A stretch of 64,000 nucleotides of DNA from contig CAMUZG010000005.1 in NCBI GenBank assembly GCA_947165145.1, positions 1 through 64,000 on the forward strand, in the 5' to 3' direction. This DNA comes from an uncultured Selenomonadales bacterium. GTDB lineage: Bacteria; Bacillota; Negativicutes; Selenomonadales; Selenomonadaceae. This document shows positions 16,685 through 26,017 of the stretch, piece after piece. The notes under the pieces were generated by a model. The model ran no database searches. It was not told the DNA's origin and worked only from the letters and a program-made list of their open reading frames with translations. A program made the position numbers and the translations under genes. Within the stretch, counting starts at the first letter, position 1, and each line of letters starts with the position of its first letter.

Positions 16685-17436
16685 CCGACAACGAAAAAAA
16701 TTCTGAGCAAGCCGCGCAGGACACCGTTCCGCCCGAAGATGACGGCAGTATGTCGCTGACGGCGCACCTTGAGGAACTTCGCTCGCGGATAATCAAATCG
16801 TTGCTGGCGGTTGTCTTCGGTAGCGGCGTCGCGTACCTATTTCTCGACGAAATCACGAATTACTTGACGTTGCCCGTCGGCAAACTCTACTACATGCGAC
16901 CAGGCGAAGCGTTCTTCACGTATCTTAAAATCGACATAGCGGCGGGCTTTCTGATTGCCTTGCCGATAATTTTTTATCATGCGTGGAAATTTTTTTTGCC
17001 TGCGCTCACACGCAACGAACGCGCCGTTCTCGGAGTTTTGGTGCCCGCGTCGGTGATATTGTTCTTCACGGGATTGGCGTTCTCGTTCTTCTTGATATTG
17101 CCTTTCGCGCTGAAATTTTTCATGGGCTTCGGCGAAGAGACTGAAACTTTGCAATCAATGTTCTCGTTCGCCAGTTACTTCGAGTTCGTGATAATGTTCG
17201 TGTTGCCGTTCGGCTTCGTGTTCGAGTTGCCGCTGGTCATCATCGTCTTGGGCAAACTCGGCTTGTTGACTAGCGAAACTTTAGGGAAATATCGCCGCTA
17301 CGTGACATTCTTTTCATTCGTTATTGGCGCGTTTGTAACGTCGCCCGATATCATCACGCAAATCGCCGTAGCAATCCCCGTCATGTTGCTCTACGAAGTC
17401 GGCTATTTCGTCGTGAAATACGTCTTAAGAAGGTGA
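16681..17436 (+). CDS. tatC: Twin-arginine translocase subunit TatC
   Basis: A 251-residue, six-helix membrane protein that binds the RR signal peptide. Seen are [14 protein letters not shown] at the cytoplasmic N terminus, [43 protein letters not shown]-type helix content and [22 protein letters not shown] at the end, all family hallmarks. It is coupled to tatA by a four-base overlap. Only four bases separate its stop from the EcoRV-like gene, so restriction genes may be read from the tat promoter. A GATATC site lies near its 3' end (about 17348). Confidence 0.95.
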   Translation: MTDNEKNSEQAAQDTVPPEDDGSMSLTAHLEELRSRIIKSLLAVVFGSGVAYLFLDEITNYLTLPVGKLYYMRPGEAFFTYLKIDIAAGFLIALPIIFYHAWKFFLPALTRNERAVLGVLVPASVILFFTGLAFSFFLILPFALKFFMGFGEETETLQSMFSFASYFEFVIMFVLPFGFVFELPLVIIVLGKLGLLTSETLGKYRRYVTFFSFVIGAFVTSPDIITQIAVAIPVMLLYEVGYFVVKYVLRR

Positions 17437-17440
17437 CGGT

Positions 17441-18295
17441 TTGGAGGATAAAGTCTTAATCAAACAGAAATTCTTGAAAGCCTTGCAAGCCTTTGCTACG
17501 TCTCTTACTGCAGAAATATCTTTGAATGATGAATGGACTATGCGCGGCGTCATTGACATATTCAAAGAAGTTTATCCTTTGCCGACCGATACAAAAGTTA
17601 TCTCAAAAATTTTCGAGTTACATTTGTTGCCACACTTCCTGCAATTTGCCAAGCTTGGAAACTTTCGTTTGGAACCTGCCGAACACCAGAATTGGTATCC
17701 CGATTTAACATTCGTTTTAAAGCAAGATCCTGCTGTCAAGTTCGCGGTTGACTTGAAAACGACGTACCGTAACGAAAAGAATCCAAATTTTTGCAACGGT
17801 TTTACCTTAGGTTCTCATGGCGAATATTTTGTTGAAAGAGATAGCAAAAAAAACGTTCAATATCCTTACGGCGATTATCTCGGTCATTTTTGCGTCGGGA
17901 TAATTTATAATCGCAAGTCTCAGCGCAATACAAAAAAGCCGCAAAGCTTTTCTGTAAAGAATTTGTCAAAAATTCCTGCGGTAGCGGAGAATCTCCTAAT
18001 CTTCGCTGAAGAGAAATGGAAAATCGCCTCGGACAGTCAAGGTAGCGGCAACACGGCAAACATAGGCAGTATCAAATGCATAGAAGATATTATCGCGGGC
18101 AGAGGCGTATTTTCTTTGGCGGGTGAAGAACTTTTCGATGAGTATTGGATTAACTTTGGACATTTAAAAGTTCCCGACAAAAAAGGCGGTTATAAACCTC
18201 TCTCGACTTTTGAAGAATTTCTTGACTTCAGAGGCTTGCCGTCGGATTTGCTTTATCCAAAGCGAAGCAAAAAACGGAGTACATCTGATGGATAA
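17441..18295 (+). CDS. EcoRV-family type II restriction endonuclease
   Basis: A 284-residue relative of R.EcoRV (about 245 residues), which cuts GATATC. Matching segments in order are KEVYPLPTDTKVISKIFEL, QNWYPDLTFV, FAVDLKTTYRNE and ASDSQGSGNTANIGSI. The PD-(D/E)xK catalytic set is intact: Asp in YPD, Asp and Lys in VDLK. The start is TTG at 17441 after AGAAGGTG. It precedes and overlaps its methyltransferase by eight bases. The pair sits between tatC and ubiD and is more AT-rich than either, which suggests acquisition. GATATC specificity is inferred from homology. Confidence 0.9.
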   Translation: MEDKVLIKQKFLKALQAFATSLTAEISLNDEWTMRGVIDIFKEVYPLPTDTKVISKIFELHLLPHFLQFAKLGNFRLEPAEHQNWYPDLTFVLKQDPAVKFAVDLKTTYRNEKNPNFCNGFTLGSHGEYFVERDSKKNVQYPYGDYLGHFCVGIIYNRKSQRNTKKPQSFSVKNLSKIPAVAENLLIFAEEKWKIASDSQGSGNTANIGSIKCIEDIIAGRGVFSLAGEELFDEYWINFGHLKVPDKKGGYKPLSTFEEFLDFRGLPSDLLYPKRSKKRSTSDG

Positions 18296-19151
18296 AATTT
18301 TTGTACCACCCATAAAAATCCAAGGCATAAAAACACAAATCGTGCCGCTCATAAAACAAAATATCGCATTGGACGATGATTTTCTTTGGGTAGAGCCTTT
18401 CATGGGGTCGGGCGTTGTCGGATTCAACATCAAGCCGCGCCGCGCCTTGTTTGCAGACAATAATCCGCATTTGATAAACTTTTACAATGCGCTTAAAACC
18501 GAAGAGATTTCTTCCCGCAAAGTAAAATCCTTTTTGACGGAACAAGGTAATTTGCTTTCCAAAAATGGAGAAGAACATTATTATCTGGTGCGCGAACGTT
18601 TCAATAAATTTCACGAGCCGTTAGACTTTCTTTTTTTGAACCGTTCATGCTTCAACGGATTGATTCGTTTCAACGGAAGGGGAGAATTCAACGTTCCCTA
18701 TGGTCATAAACCTCAACGCTTTTCAAAAGCTTATGTAACCAAAATAGTTAATCAAATTCGTTACGTCGAGTATTGTCTTTCGGTTTTTGATTGGCAATTT
18801 CGTTGTCAAGAATTTCGAGAAACACTAACCGACTTGGATAAATCAGAGCAAATTTTTATCTATTGCGACCCGCCGTATATCGGGCGACATGTTGATTATT
18901 ATAATTCTTGGAACGATGAGGACGAACGTGCGTTGTGTAGTATGCTTAAAGAATTGAAGAAAAGATTTATGCTTTCTACATGGGTTGAAAATAAATTTCG
19001 CGTGAATCCTTATGTTGAAAACATTTGGGCGTTTTGTCGCAAAGTCACTCTAGAACATTTCTATCACGTCGGAGCCAAGGAAATTAATCGAAATTCTATG
19101 ATTGAAGCTGTTTTGATGAATTATTCTTCGGAGGAGAAAGATGGCTTATAA
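18288..19151 (+). CDS. Dam-family adenine-N6 methyltransferase, EcoRV-type partner
   Basis: GGAG at 18276-18279 selects the ATG at 18288 (287 residues). The SAM-binding motif is EPFMGSGVVGFN and the catalytic motif IV is DPPYIGRHVDYY, as in the alpha-class Dam/M.EcoRV family. LNRSCFNGLIRFNGRGEFNVP is another family landmark. It should protect host sites from the adjacent nuclease by methylating adenine in GATATC. The gene overlaps the nuclease gene at its start and ubiD at its end (11 bases), so the ribosome site of ubiD lies within its last codons. Confidence 0.9.
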   Translation: MDKIFVPPIKIQGIKTQIVPLIKQNIALDDDFLWVEPFMGSGVVGFNIKPRRALFADNNPHLINFYNALKTEEISSRKVKSFLTEQGNLLSKNGEEHYYLVRERFNKFHEPLDFLFLNRSCFNGLIRFNGRGEFNVPYGHKPQRFSKAYVTKIVNQIRYVEYCLSVFDWQFRCQEFRETLTDLDKSEQIFIYCDPPYIGRHVDYYNSWNDEDERALCSMLKELKKRFMLSTWVENKFRVNPYVENIWAFCRKVTLEHFYHVGAKEINRNSMIEAVLMNYSSEEKDGL

Positions 19152-20598
19152 AGATTTGCGCGAATTCATTGACGAGTTGGAGCGGCGCGGACTGCTCAAG
19201 CGTATAAAAATTCCCGTGAGCGCGGAACTTGAGATAACCGAAATCACCGACCGCGTGTCGAAATTCAAAGACGGGCGCAACGTCGCGCTGCTGTTCGAGA
19301 ACGTTCGCGGCTACGATATGCCCGTGCTAATGAACGCGTTCGGCAGTTATGAACGTATGGCTTTGGCTCTCGGTGTGGAAAAACTCGACGACGCAGCCGA
19401 CGATATCCGCGAAATAATGCAACTGCCTTATCTGTCGTTCAAGAACCGCTCAAATATTTTTTCAATCGTGTCGACCGCGCACAAGGCAATCAACTTCCCG
19501 AAGTACGTCAAGAACGCGCCGTGTCAAGAAGTCGTCGAGGTCAATCCGTCGCTGGACAAGATACCGATTTTGAAATGCTGGCCAAATGACGGCGGAGCCT
19601 TCATAACTTTGCCGCTGGTCTTCACGAAAAATCCCAAGACAGGTAAACGCAACGTCGGCATGTATAGGTTGCAGAAATACGACGCGCGGACAACCGGCAT
19701 GCATTGGCACATTCACAAGAATGGCGCAGAAAATTTCCGTGACGCAAAAAATCTCGGTTCAAACAGAATTGAAGCAGCCGTCGCAATCGGTACCGACCCT
19801 GTCGTCACGTATGCCGCAACCGCACCGTTGCCCCGCGATGTTGACGAGATGGTTTTTGCCGGCTTTTTACGCAAAAAATCCGTTGAGCTCACCAAGTGCA
19901 AGACCGTCGACCTTGAAGTTCCCGCGACTGCCGAAATTATTTTGGAAGGCTACGTTGCGACAGACGAACTCCGCCGCGAAGGACCTTTTGGCGACCACAC
20001 AGGCTATTACTCGCTCGCTGACGATTATCCCGTTTTCCACGTCACTTGTATCACTCACCGCAAAAATCCGATTTATTCAGCAACCGTCGTGGGCAAGCCG
20101 CCAATGGAAGATTGTTACATGGCGAAGGCGACCGAAAGAATTTTCCTGCCGCTACTGCAACAACTCCTGCCCGAAATCGTCGACATCAACATGCCGCTTG
20201 AAGGCGTCTTTCATGATTGCGTTATCGTCTCGATAAGAAAACAATTCCCCATGCACGCCCGAAAAGTCATGCACGCGTTATGGGGGCTCGGTCAAATGAT
20301 GAACGTCAAAATGATTGTTGTCGTCGATTCGCACGTCAACGTTCAAAATCTCGGTGAAGTCGCTTGGCGCGTCTTCAACAACATTGACGCCGAACACGAC
20401 CTTGAAATTGTTCACGGTCCGCTTGACGTTCTCGATCACTCGTCGCCGTATGCAAAATGGGGCGCGAAACTCGGTATTGATGCGACAAAAACTTGGGCGG
20501 AAGAAGGTCACGTTCGCGAATGGCCCGATGAAATCGAGATGTCGCCCGAAGTCAAAGCGCGTATTGATTCTGTTTGGCATTCGTTGGGGTTGTCATGA
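19141..20598 (+). CDS. ubiD: UbiD-family prenyl-FMN-dependent decarboxylase
   Basis: A 485-residue UbiD-type (de)carboxylase. Family marks are the N-terminal DLREFIDELERRGLLKRI, the mid-region NVGMYRLQKYDARTTGMHWH that contacts prenyl-FMN and metal, and EGPFGDHTGYYS with the catalytic Glu cluster. In organisms that make menaquinone UbiD relatives decarboxylate a naphthoate intermediate, but UbiD enzymes also act on other aromatic acids, so the substrate is open. No ubiX (flavin prenyltransferase) is nearby. The ATG follows GGAGGAG inside the end of the methyltransferase gene; the stop overlaps nth as ATGA. Confidence 0.9.
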   Translation: MAYKDLREFIDELERRGLLKRIKIPVSAELEITEITDRVSKFKDGRNVALLFENVRGYDMPVLMNAFGSYERMALALGVEKLDDAADDIREIMQLPYLSFKNRSNIFSIVSTAHKAINFPKYVKNAPCQEVVEVNPSLDKIPILKCWPNDGGAFITLPLVFTKNPKTGKRNVGMYRLQKYDARTTGMHWHIHKNGAENFRDAKNLGSNRIEAAVAIGTDPVVTYAATAPLPRDVDEMVFAGFLRKKSVELTKCKTVDLEVPATAEIILEGYVATDELRREGPFGDHTGYYSLADDYPVFHVTCITHRKNPIYSATVVGKPPMEDCYMAKATERIFLPLLQQLLPEIVDINMPLEGVFHDCVIVSIRKQFPMHARKVMHALWGLGQMMNVKMIVVVDSHVNVQNLGEVAWRVFNNIDAEHDLEIVHGPLDVLDHSSPYAKWGAKLGIDATKTWAEEGHVREWPDEIEMSPEVKARIDSVWHSLGLS

Positions 20599-21215
20599 AC
20601 GAAAAAATTTTATCCGAAGAACTCCGCATTTTGGAGGAAACTTATCGCGGGGCAGTGCCGCAACTTGAATTCGGCTCGACGTACGAACTTTTAATCGCCG
20701 TGATTTTGTCGGCTCAATGCACCGATAAACGCGTCAACCAAGTCACGCAAGAACTTTTCCCGCTGGCGAACACTCCAGAAAAAATTTTGCAACTCGGTCA
20801 GTCGCGGCTCGAAGAAATTATCAGACCGTGCGGATATTTTCGCGCAAAAGCTAAACACATCATCGCAACGTCGAAAATTTTGCTTGACGATTACAACGGT
20901 GAAGTCCCGCGCGAATTCGACGAGCTGATTAAACTGCCTGGCGTCGGGCGCAAAACCGCAAACGTCGTGACAAGCGTCGCATTCAAAACACCCGCAATCG
21001 CCGTCGACACGCACGTTTTTCGGCTGGCGAATCGTTTGAAACTCGCTGAGGGCAACACGCCGTTGGAAGTCGAACTCGGCTTGCAGAAAATTATCCCCCG
21101 CGAAAAATGGTCAGACGCTCATCACTGGCTGATTTGGCACGGGCGCGAAGTTTGCAAAGCCCGCAACCCAAAATGTGACGTCTGCCCGCTGTCGAACGTC
21201 TGCCCTTCCGCTTGA
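20595..21215 (+). CDS. nth: Endonuclease III
   Basis: Bifunctional DNA glycosylase/AP lyase for oxidised pyrimidines. ATG 20595 overlaps the ubiD stop, giving 206 residues; the track start is inside ubiD. The helix-hairpin-helix LPGVGRKTANVV holds the catalytic Lys, AVDTHVFRLANRL holds the catalytic Asp, and CKARNPKCDVCPLSNVC is the 4Fe-4S loop with Cys spacing 6-2-5. SAQCTDKRVN is also standard. Confidence 0.96.
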   Translation: MNEKILSEELRILEETYRGAVPQLEFGSTYELLIAVILSAQCTDKRVNQVTQELFPLANTPEKILQLGQSRLEEIIRPCGYFRAKAKHIIATSKILLDDYNGEVPREFDELIKLPGVGRKTANVVTSVAFKTPAIAVDTHVFRLANRLKLAEGNTPLEVELGLQKIIPREKWSDAHHWLIWHGREVCKARNPKCDVCPLSNVCPSA

Positions 21216-21289
21216 TATAGACATTTGCCGCGAAAAGTGTTATCGTTAACCGTGTGCAACGTCCACCACGGAGGAAAGGAGGATGCACA

Positions 21290-21901
21290 TTGGAAATAAA
21301 TTACCCGAAGCTTAAAAGCACGCTTGAATCGTTGGGCTACGGCGTCACGTGTTTCAACACGGCAGAAGACGCTACTGACTATCTTGACGAAAAAATCCGC
21401 AACAAAACGGTGGGCTTCGGCGGTTCGGTCACGCTTGAGCAAATGGGGCTTTACGACAGGCTCGCGTTCAACAACGAAGTTTTCTATCATCGTCGACTGC
21501 CAGGCGGCAAAACTCCCCGCGACGTTTGCAACGACGCCAAAGACACGCAGGTTTACATCTCGTCGGTCAACGGACTGGCTCAAACGGGCGAAATCGTCAA
21601 CATCGACGGCAACGGCAATCGCATCGCGTCAATTCTTTACGGGCACGAAGACGTTTACTTCGTTATCGGCAAGAACAAAATCGCCGAGAACTACGAGCAG
21701 ACATTGTGGCGAGTGCAAAACATTGCCGCGCCGAAAAATGCTCAACGCGTCAAGGCAAAGACACCTTGCGCCGTTCACGCCGACAAATGCTACAACTGTT
21801 CGGGACCAAACAGAATTTGCCGAACAATGTCCGTTATGTACGGACCGCCGTTTCACAGTAACTTCGAGATAATTTTGGTTCAAGAGGAGCTGGGATTCTG
21901 A
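21290..21901 (+). CDS. LUD-domain protein (lactate utilisation LutC-like)
   Basis: AAAGGAGG at 21276-21283 chooses the TTG at 21290 (203 residues, MEINYPKLKSTL). The LUD (DUF162) fold shows in VGFGGSVTLEQMGL and IVNIDGNGNRIASILYG, and FVIGKNKIAENYEQTLWRV is also typical. Near the C terminus there is CAVHADKCYNCSGPNRIC, a Cys-rich piece usual for stand-alone members of this group. LutC proteins belong to a lactate oxidation complex, but no lutA or lutB is here, so this single gene may act in another redox or CoA-linked process. Confidence 0.78.
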   Translation: MEINYPKLKSTLESLGYGVTCFNTAEDATDYLDEKIRNKTVGFGGSVTLEQMGLYDRLAFNNEVFYHRRLPGGKTPRDVCNDAKDTQVYISSVNGLAQTGEIVNIDGNGNRIASILYGHEDVYFVIGKNKIAENYEQTLWRVQNIAAPKNAQRVKAKTPCAVHADKCYNCSGPNRICRTMSVMYGPPFHSNFEIILVQEELGF

Positions 21902-21904
21902 ATT

Positions 21905-22040
21905 GAACACGATCAATCTCAACAAAAAAATTGCGGGCGTCCAAGGCTCACGAAAATTTTTTCAGCGGTGCAGTGACGTTGCACGCTTAACCGACGCCGT
22001 TAATTTGTTCAAGCTTATTCGCAGACCCGCGCAAAAAAAT
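21905..22040 (+). ncRNA. Possible structured RNA or extended 3' leader region
   Basis: Non-coding-looking sequence with several pairings: GGCGTC with GACGCC about 50 bases later, enclosing a GTGCA/TGCAC hairpin. It ends at a strong terminator. Size (about 175 bases with the terminator) would suit a small RNA such as 6S, but I cannot match a known family. The 64-codon ORF on the track lacks a ribosome site. Confidence 0.25.
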
Positions 22041-22080
22041 TCGGGCGACCTCACATGGAGGCAACCGCCCGTGTTTTTTT
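22041..22080. terminator. Bidirectional terminator between LUD gene and lysC
   Basis: CGGGCG pairs with CGCCCG, with inner CCTC/GAGG. On the plus strand it is followed by TGTTTTTTTT and on the minus strand by AATTTTTTT, so it can stop both convergent units. Confidence 0.8.
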
Positions 22081-22130
22081 TTGATACGAACCGATAAACT
22101 TGAAACTATAACGCGCCGCAACGTGACGCT

Positions 22131-23366
22131 CTACTTGTCGGGGAAAAATTCATCGTGAATGCTGTTGACCGCCTCGGTGACCTGCGAACCTTTGACCAGG
22201 CACGAAACGCTTATCTCCGACGTGCTGATGATGTCGATGTTGACGTCCGCACGAGCCAACGCGCCGAACATTCTTGCCGCAACACCAGGACTGCCTAACA
22301 TGCCCGCGCCGACGATTGAAACTTTCGCCATGTCTTCTTCAAACAGAACGGTGATTGCGTTAATCTTCTCGCTGACCACGGCGATAACTTTTTTCGCTTC
22401 GGGCAAATCGTGCAGGGCAATCGTGAAGACGATGTCGTTGATGTCCCTGTCGATGTTGCGAATGCTTTGGACAATCATGTCAACGTCAATGTTCGCGTCG
22501 GCAAGTGATTGAAAGAGCGTGTGCGCAATGCCAGGGCTGTTCGGTACGCCGAGCACCGAAATTTTTGCGACTTTCGTATCGTGAGCTACGCCGCGTATTT
22601 CAAAATCTTTTTCTTCCACCGTGTAGTCCTCCCTGATAATCGTGCCCGAATCTTTGGTGAAAGTCGAGCGAACGTGAATCGGAATGTTGAAGAATTGCCC
22701 CATTTCGACGGAACGCGGTTGCATGACGCCTGCGCCGAGTCTTGCCATCTCCAACATTTCAAAGTAAGTGATTTCTTTCATCTTGCGAGCACTTTTGACG
22801 ATGCGCGGATCTGCGGAGTAGACGCCGTCAACGTCCGTGAAAATTTCGCACTCGTCGGCTTTCAGCGCACCAGCCAACGCAACCGCTGATGTGTCCGAAC
22901 CGCCGCGTCCCAATGTCACGGGGTCGCCCAAACTGTCAGCACCTTGGAAGCCCGCCACGACGACGATATTGCCGCGATTGAGTTCCTCGTGGACGCGCTT
23001 AGGTTTGATGTCGAGAATTCTGCCTTTGGTGTGCACGGAATTTGTTTTCATGCCGACCTGTGCGCCCGTCAGCGAAATTGCTGGGTGTCCGAGTTTTTTG
23101 AATGCCATTGCCAACAGCGCGATTGAAACTTGTTCGCCCGTCGTCAGCAACATGTCCAATTCACGCAGGTAATCCGCTTTGTAAGGTTCCGAGTCGATGT
23201 CGCTCGCTAACGTCAACAAATTGTCCGTGGTCTTGCCCATTGCCGAGACTACCACGACGATTTTGTCGTCGGAATTTTTTTCGGAGAGAATTCTTTGTGC
23301 CACCGCCAAAATTTTTTCTGTCGTTGCAACCGAAGAGCCGCCGAATTTTTTTACAACAAGAGCCAT
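22131..23366 (-). CDS. lysC: Aspartokinase (class II, ACT-regulated)
   Basis: First enzyme of the lysine/threonine/methionine pathway, phosphorylating aspartate. The kinase motif VVKKFGGSSVA opens the protein; LTTGEQVSIALLAMA, GRGGSDTSAVAL and TDVDGVYSADPRIV are the substrate and ATP segments. Two C-terminal ACT domains (about 265-411) bind the feedback inhibitor. At 411 residues it is the usual monofunctional size. No lysine riboswitch is visible upstream in the short gap to the next gene. The next pathway gene, asd, lies 3.3 kb away. Confidence 0.96.
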   Translation of the reverse strand: MALVVKKFGGSSVATTEKILAVAQRILSEKNSDDKIVVVVSAMGKTTDNLLTLASDIDSEPYKADYLRELDMLLTTGEQVSIALLAMAFKKLGHPAISLTGAQVGMKTNSVHTKGRILDIKPKRVHEELNRGNIVVVAGFQGADSLGDPVTLGRGGSDTSAVALAGALKADECEIFTDVDGVYSADPRIVKSARKMKEITYFEMLEMARLGAGVMQPRSVEMGQFFNIPIHVRSTFTKDSGTIIREDYTVEEKDFEIRGVAHDTKVAKISVLGVPNSPGIAHTLFQSLADANIDVDMIVQSIRNIDRDINDIVFTIALHDLPEAKKVIAVVSEKINAITVLFEEDMAKVSIVGAGMLGSPGVAARMFGALARADVNIDIISTSEISVSCLVKGSQVTEAVNSIHDEFFPDK

Positions 23367-23441
23367 GCCGTTAAGCCTCCTCTGTCAAAAAAATTTAGTG
23401 GTTAGACTGACTAACCACCAATGCCTTCGTTCGAATCGGCT

Positions 23442-23699
23442 TTATTTCTTTGTAGAAACTTTTGCGGGCTTTTCGGCAGATTTGGCGGGTGCTGGTGCCG
23501 CAGTCAGTTCTTGAAGAATGTCCACGAGCGCAACTTTTACTACGCCCAACACGTCGTTCAACACCGCGTTGTACAGGTCGCCGCCGTCAGTGACGCCACG
23601 TCCGTTCGCCGTGATGAAAAATTTTTTCGGATGTTCGCTAGCCGCAAATGCCGCGTCGATTTTGTCTGCAACCAATTTTGCAAGCTGGTCTTTGTTCAT
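23442..23699 (-). CDS. Small Lys/Ala/Pro-tailed protein of unknown function
   Basis: An 85-residue protein I do not recognise. The N-terminal MNKDQLAKLVADKIDAAF recalls the start of HU-type DNA-binding proteins, but the rest (FFITANGRGVTDGGDLYNAV) does not follow the HU pattern. The last 18 residues are rich in Ala, Pro and Lys, as in low-complexity nucleic-acid-binding tails. It lies just upstream of lysC on the same strand with a 75-base gap. Function unknown. Confidence 0.6.
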   Translation of the reverse strand: MNKDQLAKLVADKIDAAFAASEHPKKFFITANGRGVTDGGDLYNAVLNDVLGVVKVALVDILQELTAAPAPAKSAEKPAKVSTKK

Positions 23700-23821
23700 C
23701 AGCTGTCAACTCCCAAATTATTTTTTAACAAACTTTCTACGCGCCGCTGAAAATTCCTGCAAATGATTCGAGGCATGTTGTCAATCACACTGCGGCAGCT
23801 GTATAAACAGTCGGAAGGGAT

Positions 23822-23850
23822 TTGCCCGCGCTCAAATTATTTGCTATGAT
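23822..23850 (+). promoter_or_regulatory. Promoter for galU
   Basis: TTGCCC at 23822-23827 and TATGAT at 23845-23850 with a 17-base spacer, 29 bases before the galU start. Confidence 0.6.
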
Positions 23851-23878
23851 AAAAAAAATTTCATGAGGAGCGATTGCA

Positions 23879-24769
23879 TTGAAGGTTCGCAAAGCAGTTA
23901 TCCCCGCCGCAGGACTCGGCACCAGATTTTTGCCCGCGACGAAGTCTCAGCCGAAAGAAATGTTGCCAATCGTCGACAAGCCGACAATTCAATATATCAT
24001 CGAGGAAGCAGCGGCGGCTGGCGTCGAAGACATCATCGTCGTCACGGGGCGCAACAAACGTTCCATTGAAGATCATTTCGACCGCTCAATCGAATTGGAA
24101 CTTGAACTTGAGCGCAAAGGCAAGGAAGATCTTCTGCAGATTGTCAAGGCAATTCCCGAAATCGCCAACATACACTTTATCCGCCAAAAACAGCCGCTCG
24201 GTCTCGGTCACGCGGTTTTGACGGCAAGCCACTTCATCGGCAACGAACCCTTTGCCGTGCTGCTCGGTGATGATGTCGTTGTCTCCCGCAAACCTGTTCT
24301 TCGGCAGATGGTCGAGGTCTTCAACGAATACAAGACTTCGATTCTCGGCGTGCAGGAAGTCGCCGACGAGGTCGTTCCTAAATACGGCATCGTTGACGGA
24401 AGGATTGTCGACGAAAATATTTTCAAGGTCAAAAATTTGGTCGAGAAGCCCGCGTTGGAAGTCGCGCCCAGTCGGATTGCGATTCTCGGACGATATATCT
24501 TGACGCCGACGATTTTTTCTTATTTGGAGACGCAAGAGCCTGGTGCTGGCGGAGAAATTCAGCTCACCGACGGGCTTAAACGTTTGGCACTGAACGAGGC
24601 AATGTACGCGTACATTTTCAGCGGTCATCGCTACGACGTCGGTACTAAGATAGGCTTTCTGCAGGCGAACATCGAATTTGCCCTGCGCAATCCCGAAGTC
24701 GCTGGCGATTTGAAAAATTATCTTGCCACGTTGCACGATAATATGGACAAAATGCTTGACTACGATTGA
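23879..24769 (+). CDS. galU: UTP-glucose-1-phosphate uridylyltransferase
   Basis: Makes UDP-glucose for envelope polysaccharide and lipid sugars. The nucleotide-binding loop AVIPAAGLGTRFLPATKS and the following PKEMLPIVDKPTIQYIIEE are diagnostic; LLGDDVV is the metal-binding Asp region and VEKP, GAGGEIQLTDGL and YDVGTKIGF the sugar site. It starts with TTG at 23879, with GAGGAG at about 23864. Length (296) is standard. Confidence 0.96.
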   Translation: MKVRKAVIPAAGLGTRFLPATKSQPKEMLPIVDKPTIQYIIEEAAAAGVEDIIVVTGRNKRSIEDHFDRSIELELELERKGKEDLLQIVKAIPEIANIHFIRQKQPLGLGHAVLTASHFIGNEPFAVLLGDDVVVSRKPVLRQMVEVFNEYKTSILGVQEVADEVVPKYGIVDGRIVDENIFKVKNLVEKPALEVAPSRIAILGRYILTPTIFSYLETQEPGAGGEIQLTDGLKRLALNEAMYAYIFSGHRYDVGTKIGFLQANIEFALRNPEVAGDLKNYLATLHDNMDKMLDYD

Positions 24770-24811
24770 CGAAATTTAATTCAAACGCAACTCAGACAGG
24801 AGGAAATTGAT

Positions 24812-26017
24812 TTGAAAAACGTATTCGACACGCTCACGGAACGCGGCTTTATCGCGCAATGCACCGACGTCGACGAAGTAAAAAAATTGCTCGGCGAAAA
24901 GAAAGTCACGTTTTACATCGGCTTCGACCCGACTGCTGACAGCTTGCACGCGGGACATTTTATCGCGCTAATGGCAATGGCTCACATGCAACGCGCAGGT
25001 CATCGCCCGATATGTCTTGTTGGCGGCGGCACCGGCACAATCGGCGATCCTTCCGGACGTAGCGATTTGCGCAAAGTCATGACTGACGAGACAATCGAAC
25101 ACAACTGCAACCGTTTCAAAGAACAAATCGCCCGCTTTATCGATTTCAGCGACGGCAAAGCTCTGATGGTCAACAACGGCGATTGGCTCCGCAAACTCGG
25201 CTACATCGACATTTTGCGCGAAGTCGGCGCACATTTCACGGTTAATCGCATGCTCGCCGCTGAATGCTACAAACAGCGTTGGGAGAAGGGCTTGACGTTC
25301 CTGGAGTTCAATTACATGGTCATGCAGGCGTACGACTTTTACAAGCTCAACGGCGATTACGATTGCGTCTTGCAAATGGGCGGTGATGACCAATGGTCGA
25401 ACATCATCGCAGGCGTCGAATTGACACGTCGCAAGACAGGACGCGTTGCTTACGGCTTGACGAACAAATTGTTGCTCAAGAGCGACGGCTCGAAGATGGG
25501 CAAGACTGCTGGCGGTGCACTCTGGCTTGACGCGGACAAAGTTTCGCCGTACGATTTCTATCAGTATTGGCGCAACGTCGACGACGCGGACGTTAAAACC
25601 TGCTTGAGTTTGCTGACGTTCGTGCCAATGGACGAGGTCAACCGCTTGAGCAGTCTCGAAGGTGCGGCAATCAACGAGGCTAAAAAAGTTCTGGCTTACG
25701 AAGTCACGAAACTCGTCCACGGCGAAGACGCTGCCAATCAAGCGCAACAATCTGCCGCAGAAATTTTCGCGGGTCAAGGCTCCGACAACATGCCGACAAT
25801 CGAAATCATCGACGCCGTCGGCAAAAAACTTCTCGACGTGTTGGCTTCCGCAAAAATCATCGGCTCTAAGGCTGAAGGTCGTCGACTCATTGCACAGAAC
25901 GGTTTGACGCTCAACGACGCGAAGGTCACCGACGTTGACTGTGTCCTTGCCGAAAACGATTTGCCCGCCGTCGTCCGCATCGGCAAGAAAAAATTCTTCA
26001 AGGTGATCAACGCATGA
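24812..26017 (+). CDS. tyrS: Tyrosyl-tRNA synthetase
   Basis: Class I synthetase charging tRNA-Tyr. The HIGH motif reads HAGH, the KMSKS motif KMGKT, and [17 protein letters not shown] plus [10 protein letters not shown] are typical. The last 70 residues form the S4 RNA-binding domain ([18 protein letters not shown]). The start is TTG at 24812 after ACAGGAGG. No T-box leader fits in the 42-base upstream gap, so it seems to be carried by the galU promoter or a nearby weak one. Its stop overlaps the next gene by four bases. Confidence 0.96.
   Translation: MKNVFDTLTERGFIAQCTDVDEVKKLLGEKKVTFYIGFDPTADSLHAGHFIALMAMAHMQRAGHRPICLVGGGTGTIGDPSGRSDLRKVMTDETIEHNCNRFKEQIARFIDFSDGKALMVNNGDWLRKLGYIDILREVGAHFTVNRMLAAECYKQRWEKGLTFLEFNYMVMQAYDFYKLNGDYDCVLQMGGDDQWSNIIAGVELTRRKTGRVAYGLTNKLLLKSDGSKMGKTAGGALWLDADKVSPYDFYQYWRNVDDADVKTCLSLLTFVPMDEVNRLSSLEGAAINEAKKVLAYEVTKLVHGEDAANQAQQSAAEIFAGQGSDNMPTIEIIDAVGKKLLDVLASAKIIGSKAEGRRLIAQNGLTLNDAKVTDVDCVLAENDLPAVVRIGKKKFFKVINA

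Noticed and set aside
21903-22097. 64-codon ORF after the LUD gene
   Set aside because: No ribosome site, and it runs across a strong terminator hairpin and T run.
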